Source: an uncultured Porphyromonadaceae bacterium (GTDB lineage: Bacteria > Bacteroidota > Bacteroidia > Bacteroidales > Muribaculaceae). From it: 64,000 nt of DNA. Under the pieces are notes generated by a model, which searched no databases, was not told the DNA's origin, and saw only the letters and a program-made list of their open reading frames with translations. Positions 35,037 through 43,200 of the stretch are shown here, piece by piece; position 1 is the stretch's first letter, and each line of letters begins with the position of its first letter. The translations under genes and the position numbers were made by a program. The DNA is taken from assembly GCA_900546365.1 (NCBI GenBank), contig URCF01000005.1, forward strand, positions 62,001-126,000, written 5' to 3'.

Positions 35037-36317
35037 ATGCAGAAAGATTCAACAGTTTTTGAGCTAATCGAACGTGAGCATCAGCGTCAGAAAAAAGGGA
35101 TAGAGCTGATAGCCTCCGAAAATTTTGTGTCACCGCAGGTGATGGAGGCAATGGGTTCATGCCTCACCAACAAGTATGCCGAAGGTTATCCCGGCCACCG
35201 CTACTACGGCGGTTGCCAGGTGGTGGATGAGGTGGAGCAACTGGCCATCGACCGTCTTAAAAAGATCTACGGTGCGGCATACGCCAATGTGCAGCCCCAC
35301 TCTGGAGCACAGGCCAACATGGCTGTGTTCATGACCTGCCTCAAGCCGGGCGACAAATTCCTCGGCCTCAACCTTGCCCACGGCGGCCACCTGTCCCACG
35401 GAAGCCCCGTCAACTTCTCCGGCCTCATGTTCCAGGCGCTGGAATACAATGTGCGCGAGGACAACGGCCTTGTGGACTACGACCAGATGGAGGAAGTGGC
35501 ACGCAGGGAGCGTCCTAAATTGATTATCGGCGGTGCAAGTGCCTACTCCCGCGAATGGGACTATGCCCGCATGCGTCGTCTGGCCGACGAAATCGGTGCC
35601 ATCCTCATGATTGACATGGCGCACCCCGCCGGCCTTATCGCCGCCGGTCTGCTTGACAACCCTGTGAAATACGCCCATATCGTCACCTCCACCACCCACA
35701 AAACCCTTCGCGGCCCACGCGGTGGTATCATTCTCCTCGGCGAGGATTTCGAGAACCCCTGGGGCAAGACCAACCCCAAAGGACAGGTGCGCATGATGTC
35801 GCAGCTGATAGACTCGGCGGTGTTCCCCGGTGTGCAGGGTGGCCCGCTGGAGCATGTGATAGCAGCCAAGGCAGTGGCTTTCGGCGAAGCGTTGCAACCT
35901 GAATACAAGGAGTATCAGACACAGGTGAAGAAAAACGCCGCCGTGATGGCCCAGGCACTGGTTGACAAAGGGTACAAGATCATATCCGGTGGCACCGACA
36001 ACCACTGTATGCTCGTTGACCTCCGTACCAAATTCCCCGACCTCACCGGCAAGGTGGCCGAGAAAGTGCTCGTGGAAGCCGACATCACAGCCAACAAGAA
36101 TATGGTGCCGTTTGACTCCCGCTCACCGTTCCAGACCTCCGGCATCCGCCTCGGCACCCCCGCCATCACCACCCGTGGTGCCAAGGAAGAGCATATGGGT
36201 CCGATTGTGGAGATGATCGACACCGTGCTCTCCAATCCCGAGAACCCGGCCGTGATAGCATCCGTGCGCGAGAAAGTCAACAGCATGATGGCTGACTTCC
36301 CCATGTTCGCCTACTAA
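35037..36317 (+). CDS. glyA: Serine hydroxymethyltransferase
   Basis: A 426-residue PLP enzyme interconverting serine and glycine with tetrahydrofolate, a main source of one-carbon units. Conserved: IELIASENFVSPQVMEAMGS, NKYAEGYPGHRYYGGC, HLSHGSPVNFSG, and the PLP lysine in VTSTTHKTLRGPRGG (about residue 225). Normal length. It follows the flavin reductase gene by 19 bp and ends at a terminator hairpin that recurs after the next gene. Confidence 0.97.
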   Translation: MQKDSTVFELIEREHQRQKKGIELIASENFVSPQVMEAMGSCLTNKYAEGYPGHRYYGGCQVVDEVEQLAIDRLKKIYGAAYANVQPHSGAQANMAVFMTCLKPGDKFLGLNLAHGGHLSHGSPVNFSGLMFQALEYNVREDNGLVDYDQMEEVARRERPKLIIGGASAYSREWDYARMRRLADEIGAILMIDMAHPAGLIAAGLLDNPVKYAHIVTSTTHKTLRGPRGGIILLGEDFENPWGKTNPKGQVRMMSQLIDSAVFPGVQGGPLEHVIAAKAVAFGEALQPEYKEYQTQVKKNAAVMAQALVDKGYKIISGGTDNHCMLVDLRTKFPDLTGKVAEKVLVEADITANKNMVPFDSRSPFQTSGIRLGTPAITTRGAKEEHMGPIVEMIDTVLSNPENPAVIASVREKVNSMMADFPMFAY

Positions 36318-36333
36318 CCAAGCTCCGCCAATG

Positions 36334-36375
36334 ATTTTTGTTCGCGGTGATGGCTGATCTCAGCCGTCACCGCGA
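36334..36375 (+). repeat. 42-bp hairpin repeat, copy 1 (terminator after glyA)
   Basis: A 16-bp stem with one mismatch around a TC loop, preceded by ATTTTTGT. It matches copy 2 at 38429 in 41 of 42 positions by eye. The following sequence (GCTCTTATTTG) is only weakly T-rich. It terminates glyA and marks the left edge of the LRR gene segment. Confidence 0.88.
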
Positions 36376-36498
36376 GCTCTTATTTGGGAAGACCGAAATG
36401 GTAAAACAGGGCTATTAACCGTGATAGAATGAATGAGATTTAGGATCGTCATTGTGTTAAATATCATCAACTAAGAATGGGGCGTAAGCTATTAAATT

Positions 36499-36506
36499 TA
36501 ACTTTG
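36499..36506 (+). promoter_or_regulatory. -7 element for the LRR gene
   Basis: TAACTTTG, 31 nt before the ATG at 36538. No clear -33 box. Confidence 0.5.
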
Positions 36507-36537
36507 TAAAATCTTAAACCACAAATTACATTCACAC

Positions 36538-38403
36538 ATGAAGCAAAAACTACTATCTTTTCTAACTCTGTTAACCTTTGCCATTGGACAGCTTTATGCC
36601 TATGACTTCTCAGCCGCCAATAGCGATGGAGTGGTAATCTACTACAATATCATCGACAATGGCGTTGAGGTAACGAGTAATCAGAGTACTTATCGCGATA
36701 ATGTCGTTATTCCCGGCACTGTGAGCTACGGCAATACGGAGTATGCTGTCACTGCAATTGGTAATAGTGCTTTCGCCTATTGCAGCGGCTTGACATCGGT
36801 CTCCATTCCCAACTCCATCACGGCTATTGGTTATGCGGGGTTCGCCGGTTGTAGCGGCTTGACATCGGTCTCCATTCCCAACTCTGTCACAGCTATTGGT
36901 CGTGAAGCTTTCTACGATTGCAGCAATTTGGTATCCTTTTATGGAAAATATTCAAGCGATGACAATCGATGCCTGATAATTGACGGAAATCTCATCGCGT
37001 TTGCTCCTGCAGGTGTTAGAGATTATACCATTCCCAACTCCGTCACTTCTATTGGTGATTATGCTTTCGCCTGGTGCAGCCGCTTGACATCGGTCTCCAT
37101 TCCCAACTCCGTCACGGCTATTGGTCGTGAAGCTTTCTACAATTGCAGCGGCTTGGCATCGGTCTCCATTCCCAACTCCGTTACTGCTATTGGTCGTGAA
37201 GCTTTCGCCAGGTGCAGCAATTTAGCAGCCTTTTATGGAAAATATTCAAGCGATGACAATCGATGCCTGATAATTGACGGAGATCTCATCGCGTTTGCTC
37301 CTGCAGATGTTACAGATTATACCATTCCCAACTCCGTCACGGCTATTGGTGATCGGGCTTTCTACCGTTGCAGCGGTTTGACATCGGTCTCCATTCCCAA
37401 CTCCGTCACGGCTATTGGTTTTGCGGTTTTCACCGGTTGCAGCGGCTTGACATCGGTCTCCATTCCCAACTCCGTCACTACTATTGGCTATATGGCTTTC
37501 GCCGATTGCAGCAGTTTGCAATATGTAAAAGCAGAATGGCCGTCGCCCGAAGATATTGTATTGGGGTCTGATATTTTCAATGGAGTTGACACTCAAAATT
37601 GTGCTCTATTTGTACCTGATGGCACTATGGATCTATACGCCGTTACTGAGCCGTGGAGCGGCTTTGTTATCAAAGAAGGCGAACCTGCAATATCAGAAAT
37701 GCTTCCTGAAGATGTGTATGCCCGAATTGAGGGTATTTATACCTGCAACGGAGACGGTGAAACATTCAACCTCGGCATATCCATATATCCTGAAGATAAC
37801 GAGAACTACCTCAAGAAAGCGATTATCTACGGATGGGAAGGGTATGAGTGGGCGCAAATAGAGTGTGATTTCTCGTTCAATGCTTTCTCAGGTATGCCGA
37901 ACCTCATCATCCCCGTAGGTACTCCTGTGGCTCTGAATGTTGAATTCAGTGAGGTAGGTGCATGCAATGTATATGTTTTAGAATGCTCCTCAGATGGTCT
38001 GAGCCTCAGCGGCACCATCAATGTGGCGGGCAACGAGGATGTGTCTGTGTTCACATTCCAAAACGGTATCGCCGGGGGGTTATTCAACGGCTCCGCGACA
38101 TACTCCAGCTACATGGGCTACGTATGGTTCCTCTACCAGACGCTGACTATGAGCAAGCAACTTGGCAGCATAGATGAGGTTAACGCTCCCGACACCGACG
38201 ATATCACCATAACCACCAACGGTGGTGAATTGCAGATTCATAACACTCTTTCCGGCGAGCCGGTGGCTCTATATACGCTCATGGGTCAGATGCTCTACAG
38301 TGGTGTTACTACTGATGCTGTCACCACCGTCCCTGTCAACCTTTCCAAAGGCACCATCTGCATCCTCAAGGTTGGGGCCAACACCCGCAAAGTAGTATTC
38401 TAA
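36538..38403 (+). CDS. Secreted BspA-type leucine-rich repeat protein with T9SS-like tail
   Basis: A 621-residue exported protein with a signal peptide (residues 1-21, ending in QLYAYD). From about residue 60 to 330 there are around ten LRR_5 (BspA/Treponema pallidum type) units of about 23 residues, of the type SVTAIGREAFYDCSGLTSV. Two units carry an insert (YGKYSSDDNRCLIIDG) at an interval of 98 residues. The last 80 residues resemble a type IX secretion type A sorting domain (LYTLMGQMLYSG, ending NTRKVVF). It is visibly AT-richer than its neighbours, which with the flanking repeats suggests recent acquisition. Likely adhesin or protein-binding role, by analogy. Confidence 0.9.
   Translation: MKQKLLSFLTLLTFAIGQLYAYDFSAANSDGVVIYYNIIDNGVEVTSNQSTYRDNVVIPGTVSYGNTEYAVTAIGNSAFAYCSGLTSVSIPNSITAIGYAGFAGCSGLTSVSIPNSVTAIGREAFYDCSNLVSFYGKYSSDDNRCLIIDGNLIAFAPAGVRDYTIPNSVTSIGDYAFAWCSRLTSVSIPNSVTAIGREAFYNCSGLASVSIPNSVTAIGREAFARCSNLAAFYGKYSSDDNRCLIIDGDLIAFAPADVTDYTIPNSVTAIGDRAFYRCSGLTSVSIPNSVTAIGFAVFTGCSGLTSVSIPNSVTTIGYMAFADCSSLQYVKAEWPSPEDIVLGSDIFNGVDTQNCALFVPDGTMDLYAVTEPWSGFVIKEGEPAISEMLPEDVYARIEGIYTCNGDGETFNLGISIYPEDNENYLKKAIIYGWEGYEWAQIECDFSFNAFSGMPNLIIPVGTPVALNVEFSEVGACNVYVLECSSDGLSLSGTINVAGNEDVSVFTFQNGIAGGLFNGSATYSSYMGYVWFLYQTLTMSKQLGSIDEVNAPDTDDITITTNGGELQIHNTLSGEPVALYTLMGQMLYSGVTTDAVTTVPVNLSKGTICILKVGANTRKVVF
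36935..37343 (+). repeat. Internal direct repeat of about 115 bp in the LRR gene
   Basis: 36935-37049 and 37229-37343 are nearly identical (a handful of differences), 294 bp apart, encoding the insert-containing unit twice. In addition, the LRR-coding units TCCATTCCCAACTCCGTCAC recur around ten times at 69-bp multiples. These offer recombination substrates that could change repeat number. Confidence 0.85.
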
Positions 38404-38428
38404 GAAACAGTTCTTATCACTACCAAGA

Positions 38429-38470
38429 ATTTTTGTTCGCGGTGACGGCTGATCTCAGCCGTCACCGCGA
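38429..38470 (+). repeat. 42-bp hairpin repeat, copy 2 (terminator after the LRR gene)
   Basis: A perfect 16-bp stem around a TC loop preceded by ATTTTTGT, nearly identical to copy 1 at 36334. The downstream sequence also resembles that after copy 1 (AATGGGG near a TTATT/CTATT), so the repeat may be longer than the hairpin. Confidence 0.88.
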
Positions 38471-38588
38471 TTGCTTTGAGGGGATGGGACAAATCAGACT
38501 AATGGGGTGAGAGTTATTAGGGTTTATTAACAATTGGTAAAGGTGGTGTTTGGATTTTATGAGGTATGTTTGTATGTAATAATTGTAG

Positions 38589-39830
38589 ATGCGTATGTTG
38601 ACTGTTGAGAACAATCCGTTTGCGAGTGTGCTGTATGTGATGCCGAAGCCTGTCGGGTCGGCGTGCAACCTCGCGTGCAGCTACTGCTACTATCTTGAAA
38701 AAGGAACCACACTCGGCACCGGGGAGGATTCCAAGGGTCAGCTGATGAGCGACAGCACTCTCGAGGAGTTTGTGAAGCAATACATAGCGGCGCAAACGGT
38801 GAACGAGGTGGTGTTCACATGGCACGGAGGCGAGGCGATGATGCGCCCCATAAAGTTCTACGAGCGGGCCATGGAGCTGCAGCGGAAGTATGGCAAGGGG
38901 CGTGAAATAGTCAATTGCATCCAGACCAACGGCACGCTGCTCAACGCCAAGTGGTGTGAGTTTCTGAAGCGCAACAACTGGCTGGTGGGGGTGTCGATCG
39001 ATGGCCCGGCGGATGCCCACGATGCGTTCCGGCGCACTGCTTTGGGCAAGCCCACCCATCAGAGCGTGATGCGCTCCATAAGGCTCCTGCAACAGTATGG
39101 CGTGGAATGGAACGCTATGGCGGTGGTGAACAGCGTGAATGTGAAGGAGCCGGAGCGGTTCTACGATTTTTTCAAACAGATAGGGTGCCGCTACATCCAG
39201 TTCACTCCGGTGGTGGAGCGCAGACCCGAAGGCATGGGCAACCTTTGCTCGCCCGACGATGCTGCCGGGATGCTCACCGAGGAGTCCGTCACACCCGCGG
39301 AGTGGGGTGAATTTGCCGTCAGGGTGTTTGACCGCTGGGTGAGGAATGATGTGGGAACGGTTTATGTGCAGCTGTTTGACGCCACACTTGCCGGATGGGT
39401 TGGAGTGACACCGGGAGTATGCTCCCTGGCGCCCTCGTGCGGCCATGCAGCGATGATGGAGCATAACGGCGACCTCTATTCCTGCGACCATTTCGCATTC
39501 CCGGCGTTCAAGCTCGGTAATATCCACCAGCAAACCATCATAGAGATGATGAGCAGTGAACAGCAGAGGCTTTTCGGCCTAAGGAAACAGCAGCTGCTGC
39601 CCCGGGAGTGCAAGGAGTGTGAATACAGGAAAGCGTGTCATGGAGAGTGCCCCAAGAACCGGTTTGTGGCGAGCCCTGAGGGCGAGCGGCACAACTATCT
39701 GTGCGCGGGCTACAAAAGATATTTTGCCCATGTGGCACCGGTGATGGATTTCATGGCTGCGGAATTGGCCGCCCACCGTGCGCCGGCCAACATCATGGGC
39801 CATCCGGAAATCCTTGACTCTCTTGACTGA
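38589..39830 (+). CDS. Radical SAM anaerobic sulfatase-maturating enzyme (anSME-like)
   Basis: A 413-residue radical SAM/SPASM protein. The CxxxCxxC motif is in GSACNLACSYCYYLEKG (about residues 25-37). HGGEAMMRP, QTNGTLLN and VSIDGPADAHD follow. The SPASM cysteine clusters are in the C-terminal third (SCDHFAFP, CKECEYRKACHGECPKNR). Its role would be to oxidise a Cys/Ser of a sulfatase to formylglycine. No sulfatase gene is present in this window, so it acts in trans or has another substrate. A possible -7 box (TATGTTTG, 38565) lies upstream. Confidence 0.88.
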   Translation: MRMLTVENNPFASVLYVMPKPVGSACNLACSYCYYLEKGTTLGTGEDSKGQLMSDSTLEEFVKQYIAAQTVNEVVFTWHGGEAMMRPIKFYERAMELQRKYGKGREIVNCIQTNGTLLNAKWCEFLKRNNWLVGVSIDGPADAHDAFRRTALGKPTHQSVMRSIRLLQQYGVEWNAMAVVNSVNVKEPERFYDFFKQIGCRYIQFTPVVERRPEGMGNLCSPDDAAGMLTEESVTPAEWGEFAVRVFDRWVRNDVGTVYVQLFDATLAGWVGVTPGVCSLAPSCGHAAMMEHNGDLYSCDHFAFPAFKLGNIHQQTIIEMMSSEQQRLFGLRKQQLLPRECKECEYRKACHGECPKNRFVASPEGERHNYLCAGYKRYFAHVAPVMDFMAAELAAHRAPANIMGHPEILDSLD

Positions 39831-41267
39831 TTACCAATCTTCGGGCATCTTGCCGTTGACCATTATGCGCGGGTCGATGTAGAACAGCTGACGGGTGGCG
39901 CGAGTGGTGGCGGTATAGAGCCATCGGTAGAAGTCAAGCCCCTGCGCCTCGGGCGGGATATACCCCATGTCAATGAACACCGACTCCCACTGGCCACCCT
40001 GCGACTTGTGGCAAGTGACAGCGTAGGCATATTTCACCTGCAAGGCGTTGAAATAGGGATCGGTGCGCAGCAGCTTCATCCTCACATTCATAGGCGTGGC
40101 CGAGGTGAAAAGGTCAGGGTCGTTGAGAATATCGGTATAAAGCTTGTTGAACCGAGCCGGATCAAGAGCCGGAGTGTCGGAAGTGAGGGCGTCGAGCATA
40201 ATCTTGCACTCCACCTCCACATCGCGGTCAGGAAAGGTGAGCACCACATTAGCAAACCGCAGCCCGTATTTCTGCTCCATGCCGAGGATGCGTCCCACAG
40301 TGGCAATATCGCCATTGGCTATAAAGTCAAGCCCTTTGACTTTCGCACTCCACAGATAATTGTTTTTGGCCACAAGCAGACGGTCTTCAACACACAATTC
40401 TTCCTCATAGCCAAGGATTTCAGTGCGCACCCCGAGGTTGAACTGCGTGGCCCGGCGATTGCTGCGGGTCACAATCAGGGTATTGGGAGCACCACGCTCG
40501 ACATACTCCGCAGTAAGTGCTTCCAAAAGCTCCTCACCGGCAATCACATGCACATCGGGAGTGGAATCGTCAGCCACGAGCCTCGGCTGCGGCAGCGGGT
40601 CATGGCGCATAGCCTTGCGGAGCCACGTGGCATTGCGCAAAATTCCCGACCTTCCATCCTGTCGCACCACCTTGGTCATCACCGCCCTCGTCACCCGCAG
40701 ACCGAAGCCGCGGAGCACATCGGGATCCATCGCCGGACTGCGGTCGCACCCCACCGGCGGCAGCTGAGCCGTGTCGCCAAGGAGTATCATGCGGCAATCC
40801 ACGCCGGAATACACATAATGCACCAAATCCTCCAGCAAACTTGTGCGCGAGGCCGAGCCTGCATCATCGCCAATCATCGAAGCCTCATCCACAATAAACA
40901 CAGCCCCTTGCATATTATTGTCAGCCACCTCGCCCACATAGCTCATGGAGCCCGGCGAATTCTGCCTGTAGATTCGGCGGTGGATGGTAGTGGCGGGAAA
41001 ATGGGCGAACTTGCCGAACACCTTGGCAGCCCTGCCTGTAGGCGCAAGAAGCACCACGGGCACCGATGCTGCCCGGAGCGCACGCACAAGTGCCCCGGTG
41101 ACAGAGGTTTTACCGGTGCCGGCATACCCGTTGAGCAGAAACACCGAATCGCTCGGCATCTGCGGCGAGCAAAACCGTGCCAATGCCGCAATGAGCTCAA
41201 TCTGCTGCTCGTTGGGGTCGTAAGGAAGACTCAGGAATATCTGTTCGGCAAAATCATGGAGATCCAT
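39831..41267 (-). CDS. RecD2/Dda-like SF1B DNA helicase
   Basis: A 478-residue ATPase. Walker A LNGYAGTGKTSVTGALV is at about residues 44-60; FIVDEASMIGDDAG is Walker B; LLGDTAQLPPVG is motif III; VTRSNRRATQFN and a C-terminal YAVTCHKSQGGQWESVFID with ATTRATRQLF are the UvrD_C_2 helicase motifs. It is shorter than RecD2 (no N-terminal HhH region), closer to Dda/AAA_30 proteins. ATG at 41267 is used; a GTG 9 bp upstream is possible. Its stop abuts the convergent anSME stop with no spacer. Confidence 0.88.
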   Translation of the reverse strand: MDLHDFAEQIFLSLPYDPNEQQIELIAALARFCSPQMPSDSVFLLNGYAGTGKTSVTGALVRALRAASVPVVLLAPTGRAAKVFGKFAHFPATTIHRRIYRQNSPGSMSYVGEVADNNMQGAVFIVDEASMIGDDAGSASRTSLLEDLVHYVYSGVDCRMILLGDTAQLPPVGCDRSPAMDPDVLRGFGLRVTRAVMTKVVRQDGRSGILRNATWLRKAMRHDPLPQPRLVADDSTPDVHVIAGEELLEALTAEYVERGAPNTLIVTRSNRRATQFNLGVRTEILGYEEELCVEDRLLVAKNNYLWSAKVKGLDFIANGDIATVGRILGMEQKYGLRFANVVLTFPDRDVEVECKIMLDALTSDTPALDPARFNKLYTDILNDPDLFTSATPMNVRMKLLRTDPYFNALQVKYAYAVTCHKSQGGQWESVFIDMGYIPPEAQGLDFYRWLYTATTRATRQLFYIDPRIMVNGKMPEDW

Positions 41268-41275
41268 ACAAGGCA

Positions 41276-41283
41276 CAAAATTA
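41276..41283 (-). promoter_or_regulatory. -7 element of the helicase gene
   Basis: Minus-strand TAATTTTG ends 8 nt before the ATG at 41267, implying a very short leader. Confidence 0.45.
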
Positions 41284-41301
41284 CAATTTTCACCGAAATA
41301 G

Positions 41302-41332
41302 TTTGCTCATCGGCAAAATATTTGTACCTTTG
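41302..41332 (+). promoter_or_regulatory. Promoter of rplY
   Basis: TTTG (41302-41305), 19-nt spacer, TACCTTTG (41325-41332); an exact match to the consensus. The 75-80 nt leader holds a short CATCCCGTGTGATGGG hairpin, possibly regulatory. Confidence 0.8.
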
Positions 41333-41415
41333 CAGTCGCTTTTTAGCATCCCGTGTGATGGGAAATTAAGGAGCAAAACACTTAATTTTTAGTAACACAT
41401 TAAAATCAACCGACA

Positions 41416-42072
41416 ATGAAAACATTCCAACTCAGCGCCGAGCCCCGTACAAACCTCGGCAAGAAGGCTGCCAAAACCCTCCGTAGCCAGAACCTTATCC
41501 CCGTAGTGCTCAACGGCGGTGAAATCATCACCCTCCCCTACAGCGGCACTCTCCGCGAAGGCGAGAAAGTGGTGGAAATCGGCAACGGCAAAGGTTTGAT
41601 CACTACCGACCTCACAGTGACCAACGACAGCGTCCGCAAGCTGATCTATACTCCTGATATCTTTGCCATCGAGCTCACCATCCACGGTGAAAAGCGTATG
41701 GCTGTGCTCAAGGACATCCAGTTCCACCCCGTCAAGGACACCATCCTCCACATGGATCTTCTCGAAGTGAAAGAGGACAAGCCCGTGACCATCGAAGTGC
41801 CCGTGAAGCTCGAAGGCCACGCCGAAGGTGTGAAAGCCGGTGGTAAGCTCACCCTGAGCATGAAGAAACTCCGCGTGAAAGCCCCCTACACCGCTATCCC
41901 CGAGCGTCTCGTGATCAATGTTGACCACCTCGGCCTCGGCAAATCGCTTCAGGTTGGCGAGCTCAACTTCGAGGGCCTCGAACTGATGAACGCCAAGAAC
42001 GCAGTGGTTTGCGCCGTACAGCTCACCCGCGCCGCCCGTGGTGCCGCAGCTGCCGCAGCCGCCGGTAAGTAA
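41416..42072 (+). CDS. rplY: 50S ribosomal protein L25/general stress protein Ctc
   Basis: A 218-residue, two-domain (Ctc-type) L25 binding 5S rRNA. The N-terminal L25 domain (about residues 1-90, LSAEPRTNLGKKAAKTLRSQ) precedes the TL5/Ctc C-terminal beta domain (ILHMDLLEVKEDKPVTIEVPV). It ends in an Ala-rich tail. It is followed within 26 bp by pth, an arrangement seen in many bacteria. Confidence 0.95.
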   Translation: MKTFQLSAEPRTNLGKKAAKTLRSQNLIPVVLNGGEIITLPYSGTLREGEKVVEIGNGKGLITTDLTVTNDSVRKLIYTPDIFAIELTIHGEKRMAVLKDIQFHPVKDTILHMDLLEVKEDKPVTIEVPVKLEGHAEGVKAGGKLTLSMKKLRVKAPYTAIPERLVINVDHLGLGKSLQVGELNFEGLELMNAKNAVVCAVQLTRAARGAAAAAAAGK

Positions 42073-42097
42073 TCCGTCCGTACAGATACCGATATAT

Positions 42098-42661
42098 ATG
42101 AAATATCTGATTGTGGGGCTGGGAAATATCGGCGATGAATATCGCGATACCCGCCACAACATAGGATTTATGATATTGGATGCCTTTGCCAAGGCATCCA
42201 ATATTTCTTTTGCCACCGAGAGGTATGGCGATGTGGCGCACATGCGGTTGAAAAACAAGCAGCTCGTGCTCCTCAAGCCCTCCACCTACATGAACCTCAG
42301 CGGCAACGCCGTGCGCTACTGGCGCGACAAGGAGCATATTGAGCCCGACCATATTCTGGTGCTGGTGGACGACATCGCCCTCCCCTTCGGAGCCATCCGC
42401 ATCAAGGGGCAAGGTAGCGATGCCGGGCACAACGGCCTCAAAAACATAGCCCAGATGCTTGGCACCCAAGCCTATCCACGTCTGCGCTTCGGCGTGGGCA
42501 ACGATTTTCCGCGTGGATGCCAGATTGACTATGTGCTGGGGCAGTTCACTCCCGAGCAACAGCAGGAGCTACCCGCCCGAATCGAAGTGGCCTGCGATGC
42601 CATCAAGGAGGTATGTCTCGCCGGACTCGGCAGAGCCATGAACACGTTCAACAACAAATAG
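42098..42661 (+). CDS. pth: Peptidyl-tRNA hydrolase
   Basis: A 187-residue enzyme recycling peptidyl-tRNA. LIVGLGNIGDEYRDTRHNIG contains the conserved Asn and catalytic His (about residue 20); STYMNLSGNAV and the RLRFGVGNDFP motif follow. The start is the ATG at 42098; the longer frame from 42038 runs inside rplY. It is followed by a gene for an S4-domain protein after 14 bp. Confidence 0.96.
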   Translation: MKYLIVGLGNIGDEYRDTRHNIGFMILDAFAKASNISFATERYGDVAHMRLKNKQLVLLKPSTYMNLSGNAVRYWRDKEHIEPDHILVLVDDIALPFGAIRIKGQGSDAGHNGLKNIAQMLGTQAYPRLRFGVGNDFPRGCQIDYVLGQFTPEQQQELPARIEVACDAIKEVCLAGLGRAMNTFNNK

Positions 42662-42675
42662 TTCTCCCTCAGCAA

Positions 42676-43128
42676 ATGCCAAAAACCGAAGTTAGAATCG
42701 ACAAGTGGATATGGGCCGTGCGTATTTTCAAAACACGCACCGTGGCCTCCGATGCCTGCAAGAAAGGGCGCGTGAGCGTGGGCGATGTCACTGCCAAACC
42801 ATCGCGTATGGTGAAGGTAGGCGACATTGTGAAAGTGCGTAAGCCGCCTGTCACTTATTGGTTCAAAGTGCTGGCTCTCACCGAAAACAGGCTCGGGGCC
42901 AAACTCGTGCCCGGATATATGGAGAATATCACCCCGGCATCGGAAATGCATCTTCTTGATATGGTGAAGATAAGCGGATTCATCGACCGCCGCAAAGGAC
43001 TCGGGCGCCCCACAAAGCGCGAAGGAAGAGAGCTGTCAAGGTTCACCGAGCAGACTTTTAACCCCGATGGGTGGGACTTCGATGACTTCCTTCTCGAGGA
43101 CGATGAGGCAGAAGATGAACAGATTTAA
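42676..43128 (+). CDS. S4-domain RNA-binding protein (Hsp15-like)
   Basis: A 150-residue protein whose S4 domain (RIDKWIWAVRIFKTRTVASDACKKGRVSVGD) is at about residues 7-38, as in HslR/Hsp15, which rescues blocked 50S subunits carrying peptidyl-tRNA. Position after pth fits that role. The C-terminal third is basic then strongly acidic (LLEDDEAEDEQ). The start MPKTEVRIDKW is chosen; the longer frame overlaps pth. Confidence 0.9.
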   Translation: MPKTEVRIDKWIWAVRIFKTRTVASDACKKGRVSVGDVTAKPSRMVKVGDIVKVRKPPVTYWFKVLALTENRLGAKLVPGYMENITPASEMHLLDMVKISGFIDRRKGLGRPTKREGRELSRFTEQTFNPDGWDFDDFLLEDDEAEDEQI

Positions 43129-43161
43129 CATATATTGTCTAACCGCTTCGTAAAATCTTTG

Positions 43162-43169
43162 TACTTTTG
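43162..43169 (+). promoter_or_regulatory. -7 element of the nrnA operon
   Basis: TACTTTTG, 31 nt before the nrnA ATG; the spacing to a TTG upstream is poor. Confidence 0.5.
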
Positions 43170-43200
43170 CGATTTAGCAATTGATATTCAACACCCCTGA

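Noticed and set aside
36770..37520. CRISPR-like or satellite repeat array
   Set aside because: The repeats lie in one frame as LRR-coding units of 69 bp multiples in a continuous gene, so they are protein repeats.
41339..41415. Classical riboswitch before rplY
   Set aside because: Only a short hairpin is visible; no known aptamer signature.
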